Counted from the first letter of the stretch, positions 1 to 7,054 are shown. The stretch is 7,608 bases of DNA from Mobilitalea sp. (GCA_029974875.1 JARKQP010000948.1:1-7608); one strand, 5' to 3'. Numbers and translations: made by a program. The notes: a model not told the origin generated them from the sequence alone.

Positions 1-3000
1 CCATAAAGCTCCAGGAATATAATTCTTTTCCTTTTTCATCCGTTACTGTTAAGCTGATATCCTTTCCGTTCTCTTTCGCCGCTTCCAGGATGCCGGAATC
101 CAGCTTCAGCCCGACACCATTATTACGCAAGCTATCTGACACAGGGATGGAAATGTTTGCCCCTGAGATATCCTTGTCCTTCAGCTTCTCTACAATATTC
201 TGCGAGGAGATCGTCAGAATCCTATCCTTTGGAACTCCGGCTCCAGTAATGCGGACAGCCGCTTCTACCTTTCCTCCATCCACAACAGCTGAAACGCTCG
301 TGTTTGCATCAATTTGCTCCACTATTGGTGTTGGTGTAGGTGCTGGTGTTGGCTGCGGTATAGGATCCGGCACAGGGTTCGTCACCTGGTTCTGTCTGTA
401 CAGTGCCATTACCGTCAGGTCAGCCGTCACATTGTCAAAGGCCTTATCCCAGCCGATAAAGGTATAACCAGCCCTGACCGGGCTGACAGGTGCCATTGCC
501 CCATTCCCTTTATTCACTGTCTCAGTCTTTAATATGGTTCCGTCCCAGTCCCTGAAGGTCACGGTATAGGCCTCTGTCAGTCCCCGGATTATTACGGACG
601 CAATGCCTGATGTCACGCCGTCGCAAATAACGGTAAAATAATAAGTTCCTTCCAATGCGGTTCCATCTGCCACAATTGTTATACTTGAGCCGCTTACCGA
701 TATGGCGCTGCCTGATACCGTCAAACCGGTTGGTGCATATGAGGGATTACCGTTTTCATCACACCAGTATGCCGTTACCGGGATACCATCTGCTATATCC
801 TGTGCGGTTACCGTATAAGTCGCCGTGCCCGGTATCCCTGCGGTTAATGTCCCGTTCTGTATACCAACCGCTATACTCTTGCCCGGGAGTATCTCCGTTA
901 TATCAATCGTAACTACCCCAACGCAGGAGTCCATATACCATAGGTATACAGCCCTATCCCCTACGCCCTTTTCCACCCGGAGTGTAAGGGTCGTACTTCC
1001 GGCGTTTGCACTTCCGATTGCAGTTATGCTTACACCTGCCACAGGAGCTGCCTGAGGAGTACTTCCATCTTTAATGCTAAAATCCTCTGCTGCAAAGCTT
1101 ATAACATTTTCTCCAGCAACCGTTATAATATCAATTGTGTCCGTTGCTGCTACCGTACCGGGAGCTTCCATGGTAAACAGAACAGAGGCTGTTTTATCGG
1201 AGCCAAGTAGGATATTTCCTCCTGCGGCGGCAGCTTTCAGCTCTTCGTATCTGGCTTTTGCTGCAACCAGCACACTATAATTAGTAACCAGCTCCTTTTG
1301 CTCCTGTGTCAATGCATTGTACGCGCTATCAGCGTCGTCAATCAATGCTTTGGATGTGGGCGTGTATTCGACGGAACCTATGGCATCAATCTTGTCTTTT
1401 ACTGCTTTGGCAAGCTCCGTATTATCTGGTGTCTCTAATTTTATACCACGCAAGGTCTGTGATACCAGCGGCACGTAGAATTCTTCAATTGCGAGAAAGT
1501 TTGGATGGGTACCCGTCGGATTTATCCCGGGTGCCGGAAGGCCATTTACCAAGGTATCAAAGGAGTATTTTGCCAACATAGCCGGATCGGCTGTGTCAAG
1601 TATTGTATCATCATAAAGGTTTGCTATCGTAACATTCATATCATTGCATATTGCCAGTTCAAGTGCATGCAGTGCTTCCTGAACAGCACGGTCACGTGCA
1701 CCTAATTTATGGACTGCCACATACACAATTTTTGCATTTGGCCAGTTTGCCCGCATTGCATTGATCGTGTTGCGGAATGCACCTGCAAATGTATTTGGAT
1801 CCGGGTTCGGATCCTCCGCTGTTCCAAGTTTGTCTAAAACAGCCGGATATGCATCATTGGTTCCGCCGTTAAATATAATGAAATCCGGATTTCTATTATC
1901 ATTGGAAGCCACCATAACCTGATGGTCAAGGATCACGCCGCCCAGACCGCTGGAATTAACCGTACTTCCAGGCAATATTTGCGCCCCGTTATTTGCATAA
2001 TTATATTCAATTATCATACCTTCTTTTTCTGCAACAAATTCCACAAAGCCTGCTTTTTTATACTGGTGTCCGTCAATAATGCTGTCTCCAAAAGCAATTA
2101 ATTTCTTTCCTTTCAGCGTAAATTCACCTGCATCATTCAGAGAATAAAGCTTGAAGTTATCGATAATCTGATCTCCGACAAACGTCTTTGATGATGAAAC
2201 CGTATAATAATTACATGCGACCATCTTTGTCAATCCGCTAGCCTTGGTAGCGGCATTTTCCGCACTTACCACAACATTACCTGTGTCGTCTGTAATTGAG
2301 TAGCTTACTGTCTTATTCGTAAAATCCGCCTGAAGTGAAACTTTGTACACTTTCCCCGGCGTAAGCAAAGTCTTGCTCCACGTAGGTTCATAAGCGTACT
2401 CCGCACTGGAGGAATCCACGGTCACTCCTTGTACTGAATGGCGCAGCTCATAGACCTTGCCACTTTCATTGTAGGCACCGCAAAGTGCAAAGATCAGCCT
2501 GCCATAAGAATCCCTGAACTCAATTCCAGTTTTACCGTTCTCCGTAAGTCCCGACGTCCAGTCAAACGTCAAATCAATGGAGGACTGCCCCATAATTTCA
2601 GGTTCAAACTTCTTAATAGAGGTTGTATAATTCTGCATATTCTGGGTTATTTTGAGCACTCCGTCAGAAATAGAAGCACCTGTGTTAAATCCAAAATCCC
2701 CTTCTGTCTGCCCGTCAAATGTTTCATTGATCATGAGTGTGCGATTCGGTACAGCTGTACCTTTTAAGGTATCCAATGCGCCCTGCAATGTGTTTACTGC
2801 TTTTGCCAAATGCGGTGCATCAATTGCCAGATCAACTAAAAGGCTTTTGCTTGTTTGAATCTCTACTAATAGTACTGCTATATCTTTCGCCAAATAAACA
2901 TCCGTCTTTCCGGCTTCTACTTCCGCCTCTGCAATTAACGCAGCTAGTTCTGCCTTTAATTCTTCCACTGTCTTGTCTGTCTTTTCAAGAAGATTATCAA

Positions 3001-6000
3001 CAGCTGCCTGAAGTAGAGCCTTTTGAGTATTAATTTCAGCCTTTGTCGGTTTTTCTCTATCTAATACCACCTTGGCATTTCCCAACGCTATCTGCAAATT
3101 TCCCCAGGATTCATCTGTATAACTGCCCTGTTGCATATCCTTATAGCTGTTGTATAGGGCTTCCAGACCCCTTATGTCCTCAATACTGCCTTCTGTCCGT
3201 TCCACCAGACCGGCGATTGCCGCTCCGAGTACGGCATGTGCATTGTCGACCAATCCTTGCGTAGCCTGCTGCTCCTCCGCTATTTCCCTGGCCGCAGACA
3301 ATGCCACTTGCAGGGCGTTCCAGCTCTCCTCAGTATAATCCTCCTGTACGAGGTCATCCACAGAAACGATCAGGGCATTCAATCCCGATTTATCCGGAGT
3401 CTCTCCCTCGCCTAAGGCAGGCTCACCCTCATAAACATAGAGGTAGTCAATCCAAAGGTCGGCCGGAGGATTCGTGGAGTTTGTTCCAATCATTAGGCCG
3501 CCCATTGATGTTCTCGCATTTCTCACGGCCAAATCTTCCTTTACCAGCACCCCATTGATGTAAAAGTCATAGGTTCCTGCATTAATATCCACCACCTGAT
3601 GAACGACATCCCATTCACCTAACGTATATGATCCCATCACTGTGCCTGTTCCGGAACTTCCTACATGCGACATAATGTTTCCTCCACCGACGGTGTAGAA
3701 TGTCACCAAGGCACTGGAAGAACCCCAGCTGCCTGTGGGGGGAGCCCCATTACCATAAGTAAGCATGTTGTATTGAGCTGTCGATGTCCCCCGCTTCATT
3801 TTCATTTCAAGGGTGTATTTGCCTGTCACGTTTAGATTCTTCTTATTGTAAATCGCAATCCAGCTATTGGTTGTATGCTGTTTATTGAAGTATAACAGTT
3901 TGTTGTCTCCAGCATCATCAGGATCGTCTACCACCGTAATGGTGCTTGGACTGGGTATCACAGTACCCCATGTTTCACTATTCAAGGTATCGAAATCATC
4001 TTTTAATCGATAGCTTCCAGGTGTTCCAGCTTCCTGTGTTTTCCGCATTACCAGATCAATCGTTACGCCTGCAACCGAAACACTGATATCACTCTGCACA
4101 AGATCCTGATAGCCCACTTTGGCCAAGCTGATGGAATATCCCTCTCCAACGGGAACACCAGTCAGGGTAAACGTACCGTCCTCAGCCGTTACCGCCGAAT
4201 ACACTTTTCCCAGTGCGGTCAGCACGACACTTACCCCCTTGATGGCAGCCGCACTTTCATCCTTTACTGTACCGGTAACGTCCGCCAGCACTACCTCACC
4301 CTTGGGAATCAGCTTTATGTAATCGATCCCCAAATCTTTGCCGCTGCTACTGGGATTACTTCCCGTATACGTGTAACGGAAAGTCTTTACGCCTGGAGAT
4401 TCAAAGCTAATCTCACCGCCAGACGCTTCCTTAAAGCCAGAGGATACCGCATACATATCAATTGGCATTCCTTGGTTTCTTCCATCAATCGAAAGCTGTG
4501 CGATGCCTCTTGAGGCACCGCTTCGGTAAACCGTTACGATGTCCCATTCACCACTTACCGGTAAATTGACCTTAAAATCAATATAATTATCCACATCAGA
4601 CGGCAGAAACTTTACCCAGCCAAGGTTGCTCGCATTGTCTATCCATGTTTCCAGCGTCGTGGAGCCGTACGCTTTGTCTTGCGTAGGAGCACCAAGCTTG
4701 AAGGGCGTAATTTCCGCCTCAAACTGTATGGGAAGAAGTACGTTCTCTATTTCATTTTGTGTGACCACACGAATACAGCCGTATGCCGGCATGGTAATGA
4801 CCAAATCGGCTCCAGTAATTTCATAATTCGTAAAATTTTCAGTCTTAACCCACTGAGTGCCGTTGTAATAGCCCTCTTCCATAGAAGCGAGGCCGTACCC
4901 CTCAAAATCCTTCAGCGTGAATGTGGCGGCGGCTGTGCTCAACAGTGCGAGTTCCGTCGGGCTTTTTTCCACTGAGATACCAGTTCCCCCAGCTGCTGTT
5001 ATGTACTGAATCCCCATAGTCCTGAGGCTCTTCGTGATATTCGCCGTGTTGCTGCATTCATAATTGTAGAAACTTAGCTTTTTGCCGAAGGCTCCGTCCG
5101 GCTGCTTGGTTGCCAGGTCATACGCAATTTTGTTCAGCATCTGGAATGTTTTTATTGTATGTTCCGTATTAACACCGTTCGGACAAAAATAAGTATTATC
5201 CGATCCGAGATAATAAAATGAATAGTTGGAGGCAGTAGTGCCCTCAAGGAAAGAATAAAGGGATGTGTAGCCTCCTCCCGCAAGACCTGCCAGTGTTGGC
5301 ATGGGGTTGGATGCAGCACCCGCATATTGCTCCATATTCATTGGCAAATTATTTCCCAATGCGTAGAAGGTAGGGATGTTGGGTTTATACCGAGTATCGG
5401 AGCGCGTGTGGCCATGGTCAAATAACTGGGATGGAGTCTCCGTATACAGATCGTTTCCAATAATATCGATATAGATTTTGTCCTGGGTCGCCCTCATAAC
5501 TTCATGATATGTCACGCAGTCAGTATCAGTCGCCTGGAAATTATTGACTCTGGTGATAACTGAATAGTCGGATTGCTTTATTGCACGTCCCAATTCATTA
5601 TAGTAGTTCCACTGAGTCCATTCCCGGAATGCAAGATCTGTCGGAAACCCGCTTCTTAGGGCTGTACATGTGGCACACTTGCAATACGGAGCCCATCTGC
5701 TTCCATGAATCCCCCCATAGATAGGCTCATTCTGAACCTGACAGCTAATGAGGGTATGATCATTGCCGTTCTGCGCATCATATTCCGCAATATGATTGAA
5801 CATATCCGCTAAAACTTTCGCTTCCTGCGCCCGCAGGTCACTATCATTTTTGCATGTTTTATACCAGTAAACTCCAGCGCTTCCGGGCAGACCATTAACC
5901 AGCGCTTGTTTCTTACGCATCGGATCATTGGTGCCTCGCCACTCCCGTTCATAGTTTGCAAAGACATAATGTGGAACTCTGGAATCGGATGACATGCCGG

Positions 6001-6988
6001 TGGAGTCGCTGCCAAACCAGATAATCTCAAGCTTGAGACCGGCATTTTTCGCCCAGTCTATCATGTTTTCAATACGTGTCCAGTCGTATTCTTCTTTATT
6101 GGAGATGATCAGCTGTGGCTGCTGTCCCCCATCCTTCGCAAGCGTGAAATTATACGCACCGTTAGCCCGCAGTGCAAAGGCCACATTGGCATTGCCCGAG
6201 TAATTCAGGGCATTGACATATTCGGTTACATCAAAATCATAATACTGCACCCCATTAATCGGATCCCAAGCCGGCAATTCACCTAAGGCCACGACAGAGG
6301 GTGTCAAGCCCTCCGCCGCTTGACCGGCGGCATCCAAGTCGTCCCAAGTGGCCGGGGCATTATTCCAGGTCACTTCTCCGGGAGTCCATCCAATATTTGT
6401 TAACCCATATAAGTTGAGCTGGGTTGCCGAGGTTGAACTCCGATTACTGACATATACCCTCAGCTTGGCTCCATCCACCGGTGCGCCCGCTGGAACCTGA
6501 TCCCTAAAATCAAACTGCAGGTAGGTAATCATTTTATCACCAGACGATGTATCTCTGCCCGTTTTTAGAGCATTCTCGTCAGCATAACTGGTGGTGGGGC
6601 TCTTTTCGCTGGTGTAGGTCATGCCAGTCAAACTTGCTTCTTTATCTGGTTGTACATCCATCCAGAGAAGCTGCGCATTGACGGTTGTAAAACCGGCTTC
6701 CTTCGCCTTGTTAAATAGGTTTTGGTACTCGGCATCCGTAAAATTCCAATTGTGGCGGATATTGTCAACTCGTATCTGTGTAGCATTGTAAAAGAATGGC
6801 TCACCATCAACCATCAATACTTCACGGTCGTATTGTTCCAGCGAAGTATCTACCCAAGAGATTCGGTGATCATTCTCCGGATTTCCCTCTGCTGCCATGG
6901 CAGGAACGTTACCCAAAAATGAACTAATCAACATAATTATGGTACATAGCCATGACGTAAAACGTGTTAAACTTTTTTTACATTTCAT
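1..6988 (-). CDS. Giant secreted multidomain glycosidase/SGNH-hydrolase protein (3' end outside window)
   Basis: One open frame of 2,329 codons runs from ATG at 6988-6986 to the window edge without a stop, so the C-terminus is missing. The start is supported by a purine-rich ribosome binding site (6998-7007) and a signal peptide directly after it. Domain order by residue: signal 1-32; GH42-like barrel 43-119 and 298 to about 650, with a DNRLRE-like insert at 121-297; trailing beta-sandwich to about 750; CBM6/35-like 753-898; carboxypeptidase-regulatory-like 900-984; ConA/LamG-like 992-1190; FIVAR-type helices 1199-1410; ConA-like 1414-1617; SGNH hydrolase 1625-1848; helical spacer 1853-1921; Ig-like 1925-2136; Flg_new repeat 2139-2198; Pro/Thr linker 2200-2224; unknown domain from 2227. 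The role is inferred: an extracellular, probably surface-linked enzyme that trims sugars and possibly acyl groups from a complex glycan. Its substrate and anchoring are unknown. No frameshift was found when reading the frame through. Confidence 0.95.
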   Translation of the reverse strand, partial: MKCKKSLTRFTSWLCTIIMLISSFLGNVPAMAAEGNPENDHRISWVDTSLEQYDREVLMVDGEPFFYNATQIRVDNIRHNWNFTDAEYQNLFNKAKEAGFTTVNAQLLWMDVQPDKEASLTGMTYTSEKSPTTSYADENALKTGRDTSSGDKMITYLQFDFRDQVPAGAPVDGAKLRVYVSNRSSTSATQLNLYGLTNIGWTPGEVTWNNAPATWDDLDAAGQAAEGLTPSVVALGELPAWDPINGVQYYDFDVTEYVNALNYSGNANVAFALRANGAYNFTLAKDGGQQPQLIISNKEEYDWTRIENMIDWAKNAGLKLEIIWFGSDSTGMSSDSRVPHYVFANYEREWRGTNDPMRKKQALVNGLPGSAGVYWYKTCKNDSDLRAQEAKVLADMFNHIAEYDAQNGNDHTLISCQVQNEPIYGGIHGSRWAPYCKCATCTALRSGFPTDLAFREWTQWNYYNELGRAIKQSDYSVITRVNNFQATDTDCVTYHEVMRATQDKIYIDIIGNDLYTETPSQLFDHGHTRSDTRYKPNIPTFYALGNNLPMNMEQYAGAASNPMPTLAGLAGGGYTSLYSFLEGTTASNYSFYYLGSDNTYFCPNGVNTEHTIKTFQMLNKIAYDLATKQPDGAFGKKLSFYNYECSNTANITKSLRTMGIQYITAAGGTGISVEKSPTELALLSTAAATFTLKDFEGYGLASMEEGYYNGTQWVKTENFTNYEITGADLVITMPAYGCIRVVTQNEIENVLLPIQFEAEITPFKLGAPTQDKAYGSTTLETWIDNASNLGWVKFLPSDVDNYIDFKVNLPVSGEWDIVTVYRSGASRGIAQLSIDGRNQGMPIDMYAVSSGFKEASGGEISFESPGVKTFRYTYTGSNPSSSGKDLGIDYIKLIPKGEVVLADVTGTVKDESAAAIKGVSVVLTALGKVYSAVTAEDGTFTLTGVPVGEGYSISLAKVGYQDLVQSDISVSVAGVTIDLVMRKTQEAGTPGSYRLKDDFDTLNSETWGTVIPSPSTITVVDDPDDAGDNKLLYFNKQHTTNSWIAIYNKKNLNVTGKYTLEMKMKRGTSTAQYNMLTYGNGAPPTGSWGSSSALVTFYTVGGGNIMSHVGSSGTGTVMGSYTLGEWDVVHQVVDINAGTYDFYINGVLVKEDLAVRNARTSMGGLMIGTNSTNPPADLWIDYLYVYEGEPALGEGETPDKSGLNALIVSVDDLVQEDYTEESWNALQVALSAAREIAEEQQATQGLVDNAHAVLGAAIAGLVERTEGSIEDIRGLEALYNSYKDMQQGSYTDESWGNLQIALGNAKVVLDREKPTKAEINTQKALLQAAVDNLLEKTDKTVEELKAELAALIAEAEVEAGKTDVYLAKDIAVLLVEIQTSKSLLVDLAIDAPHLAKAVNTLQGALDTLKGTAVPNRTLMINETFDGQTEGDFGFNTGASISDGVLKITQNMQNYTTSIKKFEPEIMGQSSIDLTFDWTSGLTENGKTGIEFRDSYGRLIFALCGAYNESGKVYELRHSVQGVTVDSSSAEYAYEPTWSKTLLTPGKVYKVSLQADFTNKTVSYSITDDTGNVVVSAENAATKASGLTKMVACNYYTVSSSKTFVGDQIIDNFKLYSLNDAGEFTLKGKKLIAFGDSIIDGHQYKKAGFVEFVAEKEGMIIEYNYANNGAQILPGSTVNSSGLGGVILDHQVMVASNDNRNPDFIIFNGGTNDAYPAVLDKLGTAEDPNPDPNTFAGAFRNTINAMRANWPNAKIVYVAVHKLGARDRAVQEALHALELAICNDMNVTIANLYDDTILDTADPAMLAKYSFDTLVNGLPAPGINPTGTHPNFLAIEEFYVPLVSQTLRGIKLETPDNTELAKAVKDKIDAIGSVEYTPTSKALIDDADSAYNALTQEQKELVTNYSVLVAAKARYEELKAAAAGGNILLGSDKTASVLFTMEAPGTVAATDTIDIITVAGENVISFAAEDFSIKDGSTPQAAPVAGVSITAIGSANAGSTTLTLRVEKGVGDRAVYLWYMDSCVGVVTIDITEILPGKSIAVGIQNGTLTAGIPGTATYTVTAQDIADGIPVTAYWCDENGNPSYAPTGLTVSGSAISVSGSSITIVADGTALEGTYYFTVICDGVTSGIASVIIRGLTEAYTVTFRDWDGTILKTETVNKGNGAMAPVSPVRAGYTFIGWDKAFDNVTADLTVMALYRQNQVTNPVPDPIPQPTPAPTPTPIVEQIDANTSVSAVVDGGKVEAAVRITGAGVPKDRILTISSQNIVEKLKDKDISGANISIPVSDSLRNNGVGLKLDSGILEAAKENGKDISLTVTDEKGKELYSWSFM
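2..310 (-). other. Unrecognised alpha/beta-looking domain, truncated by the window (residues 2227-2329)
   Basis: The last 103 visible residues include AVVDGGKVEAAVRITG, ILTISSQNIVEKLKDKDISG, SGILEAAKENGKDISLTV and TDEKGKELYSWSF. The alternation of strands and Lys/Glu-rich helices suggests a folded extracellular domain. I cannot assign it to a family with confidence. It may be a surface-protein module that precedes further repeats or an anchor. Confidence 0.5.
317..391 (-). other. Pro/Thr-rich linker (residues about 2200-2224)
   Basis: The sequence VTNPVPDPIPQPTPAPTPTP is a flexible or extended linker. Read on the plus strand, the DNA is a degenerate GGTGTT-like repeat at about 325-354. Such linkers often precede a wall-spanning or anchoring part, which would lie past the window edge. 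Confidence 0.85.
395..574 (-). other. InlB B-repeat/Flg_new domain (residues about 2139-2198)
   Basis: The segment has the full repeat pattern: YTVTFRDWDGTILKTETVNK, then PVSPVRAGYTFIGWDKAFDNV, then LTVMALYRQ. 'GYTFxGWD' and 'VTxDLTVxAxY' are diagnostic for this family (Listeria-Bacteroides repeat), a small beta-grasp-like module of bacterial surface proteins. Only one copy is present. Confidence 0.9.
581..1216 (-). other. Two Ig-like beta domains (residues about 1925-2136)
   Basis: The first (to about 2032) is a strand-rich stretch with SVLFTMEAPGTV and GSTTLTLRVEKG. The second reads AVGIQNGTLTAGIPGTATYT, then VTAQDIADG, PTGLTVSGSAISVSG and ADGTALEGTYYFTVICDG. That matches an Ig-like repeat type common in exported proteins of clostridia and paenibacilli. 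They are probably extension modules that keep the enzymes away from the cell. Confidence 0.65.
1226..1432 (-). other. Helical spacer domain (residues about 1853-1921)
   Basis: The segment resembles a short helical module often seen between domains of Firmicute surface proteins. It shows a 'KxxIDAIGSVEYTPTSKALI' opening, AYNALTQEQKELVTNY in the middle, and an AAKARYEELKAAA ending. It is a coil-rich linker with no expected catalysis. Confidence 0.65.
1445..2116 (-). other. SGNH/GDSL hydrolase domain (residues about 1625-1848)
   Basis: Block I is KLIAFGDSIIDG with nucleophile Ser1636. Block II has Gly1668 in NYANNGAQI. Block III is FNGGTNDAY with Asn1711. Block V is GTHPNF with His1828. These are the conserved blocks of SGNH esterases, which hydrolyse acyl esters, for example acetyl groups on polysaccharides. 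The usual Asp three residues before the His (DGxHPN) is Thr1825 here, so the enzyme may work with a Ser-His dyad, use another acid, or be weakened. The domain is about 220 residues, a normal size. The substrate is unknown. Confidence 0.85.
2138..2749 (-). other. Second concanavalin-like beta-sandwich (residues about 1414-1617)
   Basis: It begins with LMINETFDGQTEGDFGF and ends with DQIIDNFKLYSL, the start and end strands usual for such sandwiches. Between them are SSIDLTFDW, GIEFRDSYGRLIFAL and KVYKVSLQADFTNKTVSYSI. It sits directly before the SGNH domain, so it may act as its accessory substrate-binding module. Confidence 0.65.
2759..3394 (-). repeat. Tandem FIVAR-type helical repeats, two clear and one degenerate (residues about 1199-1410)
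   Basis: Unit 1 (1199-1262) contains EDYTEESWNALQVALSAARE, and unit 2 (about 1267-1336) contains GSYTDESWGNLQIALGNAK. The shared 'YT-(D/E)-E-S-W-x-x-L-x-x-A-L' core followed by helix and 'xxLxxAxxxL' is the FIVAR signature. Unit 3 (about 1340-1410) keeps the helical periodicity but has lost the YTxESW core. FIVAR helices are common spacers in Gram-positive surface enzymes and sometimes take part in adhesion. Here they separate the glycosidase half from the SGNH half. Confidence 0.82.
3419..4015 (-). other. Concanavalin/LamG-like beta-sandwich (residues about 992-1190)
   Basis: It starts with DDFDTLNSETWG and continues through LLYFNKQ, KYTLEMKMKRG, EWDVVHQVVDINAGTYDFYI and NGVLVKEDL to WIDYLYVYEG. 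'DxFD' at the start, 'YDFYINGV' in the middle and 'xDxLxVY' at the end are characteristic of concanavalin-A-like sandwiches attached to glycosidases. A glycan-binding or structural role is inferred. Confidence 0.7.
4037..4291 (-). other. Carboxypeptidase-regulatory-like beta domain (residues about 900-984)
   Basis: The segment reads VTGTVKDESAAAIKGVSVVL, then a short Gly-linked hairpin, then TAEDGTFTLTGVPVGEGYSI, KVGYQD and a final strand. This is the standard pattern of the CarboxypepD_reg/CNA-B-like prealbumin fold, usually a rigid spacer in secreted proteins. No catalytic role is expected. Confidence 0.8.
4295..4732 (-). other. CBM6/CBM35-like carbohydrate-binding module (residues about 753-898)
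   Basis: It opens with QFEAE, the conserved start of CBM6/35-type galactose-binding-fold modules. It continues with GWVKFLPSDVDNYIDFKVN and a GEWDIVTVYRSG strand pair, and closes with LGIDYIKLIPKG, the typical last strand. It probably binds glycan, which would hold the catalytic domain on its substrate. The ligand is not predictable from sequence. Confidence 0.7.
4739..6862 (-). other. GH42-like (clan GH-A) glycosidase domain, residues about 43-750, split by an insert
   Basis: The first barrel strands are seen as FFYNATQIRVDN and TTVNAQLLWMDVQPDK (ending near residue 116), the latter like the GH42 '...EPEEGxYDF' segment. The chain resumes after the insert with EYDWTRIENMIDWAKNAG and LKLEIIWFGS. 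The acid/base is probably Glu421 in QNEP, the Asn-Glu pair typical of clan GH-A. The nucleophile is probably Glu553 in MNMEQYAG, which matches the GH42 'MEQxxG' pattern. The 132-residue spacing is plausible for this clan. Cys436, Cys438 and Cys441 (YCKCATC), with Cys379, resemble the GH42 zinc cluster. Beta-sandwich sequence (about 650-750) closes the unit. Family membership is by motif only; it could be a related GH-A family rather than true GH42, so beta-galactosidase activity is not assured. Confidence 0.75.
6098..6628 (-). other. DNRLRE/CBM96-like beta domain inserted in the barrel (residues about 121-297)
   Basis: The segment shows the usual DNRLRE pattern. It has YTSEKSPTTSYADENALKTG near the start, then YLQFDF and GAKLRVYVSN strands, then WTPGEVTWNNAPATWD. 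A 'DVTEYVNA' strand follows and the domain ends with FALRANG...QPQLIISN. Such domains are beta-sandwiches found in exported proteins, and some bind polysaccharide. It interrupts the barrel between the second strand and its following helix, on the face that carries the active site. Confidence 0.8.
6893..6988 (-). other. Signal peptide coding segment (residues 1-32)
   Basis: The basic N-region MKCKKSLTR is followed by a hydrophobic core (residues 13-26, rich in L, I, M and F) and an A-M-A motif at 30-32, typical of signal peptidase I cleavage before AEG. A Cys at residue 15 lies inside the core and is not in a lipobox, so a lipoprotein is unlikely. Export across the membrane is predicted. Confidence 0.88.
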
Positions 6989-6997
6989 ATAATCCAA

Positions 6998-7007
6998 CCC
7001 TTCCCTT
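6998..7007 (-). promoter_or_regulatory. Ribosome binding site of the giant gene
   Basis: On the minus strand AAGGGAAGGG lies 9 bases before the ATG at 6988. It is a purine-rich, Shine-Dalgarno-like stretch rather than a perfect AGGAGG. It supports this ATG over the later in-frame ATGs at codons 19 and 31, which would destroy the signal peptide. Confidence 0.65.
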
Positions 7008-7054
7008 CTCTAATTATGCCTACATAGCCGTAGATGATCCAATCAATAAAACAA

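Noticed and set aside
325..354. GGTGTT-like tandem repeat considered as a stand-alone DNA repeat
   Set aside because: It is simply the reverse complement of Pro/Thr codons in the linker of the giant gene; no longer array or spacer structure is present.
90..467. Plus-strand open frame of 125 codons
   Set aside because: It lies antisense to the Flg_new, linker and terminal domains of the giant gene, which have recognisable families. Its translation is low-complexity (Gly/Val repeats from the Pro/Thr linker) and matches no family.
2438..2767. Plus-strand open frame of 109 codons
   Set aside because: It is antisense to the second concanavalin-like domain, with no recognisable domain or ribosome binding site.
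4679..4975. Plus-strand open frame of 98 codons
   Set aside because: It is antisense to the end of the glycosidase unit and the start of the CBM. The Cys- and Arg-rich translation looks like a shadow frame.
5809..6045. Minus-strand open frame of 78 codons
   Set aside because: It lies in a different frame inside the glycosidase barrel, where the main frame carries conserved motifs.
6628..6810. Minus-strand open frame of 60 codons
   Set aside because: It is out of frame with, and fully inside, the giant gene at the first barrel strands.
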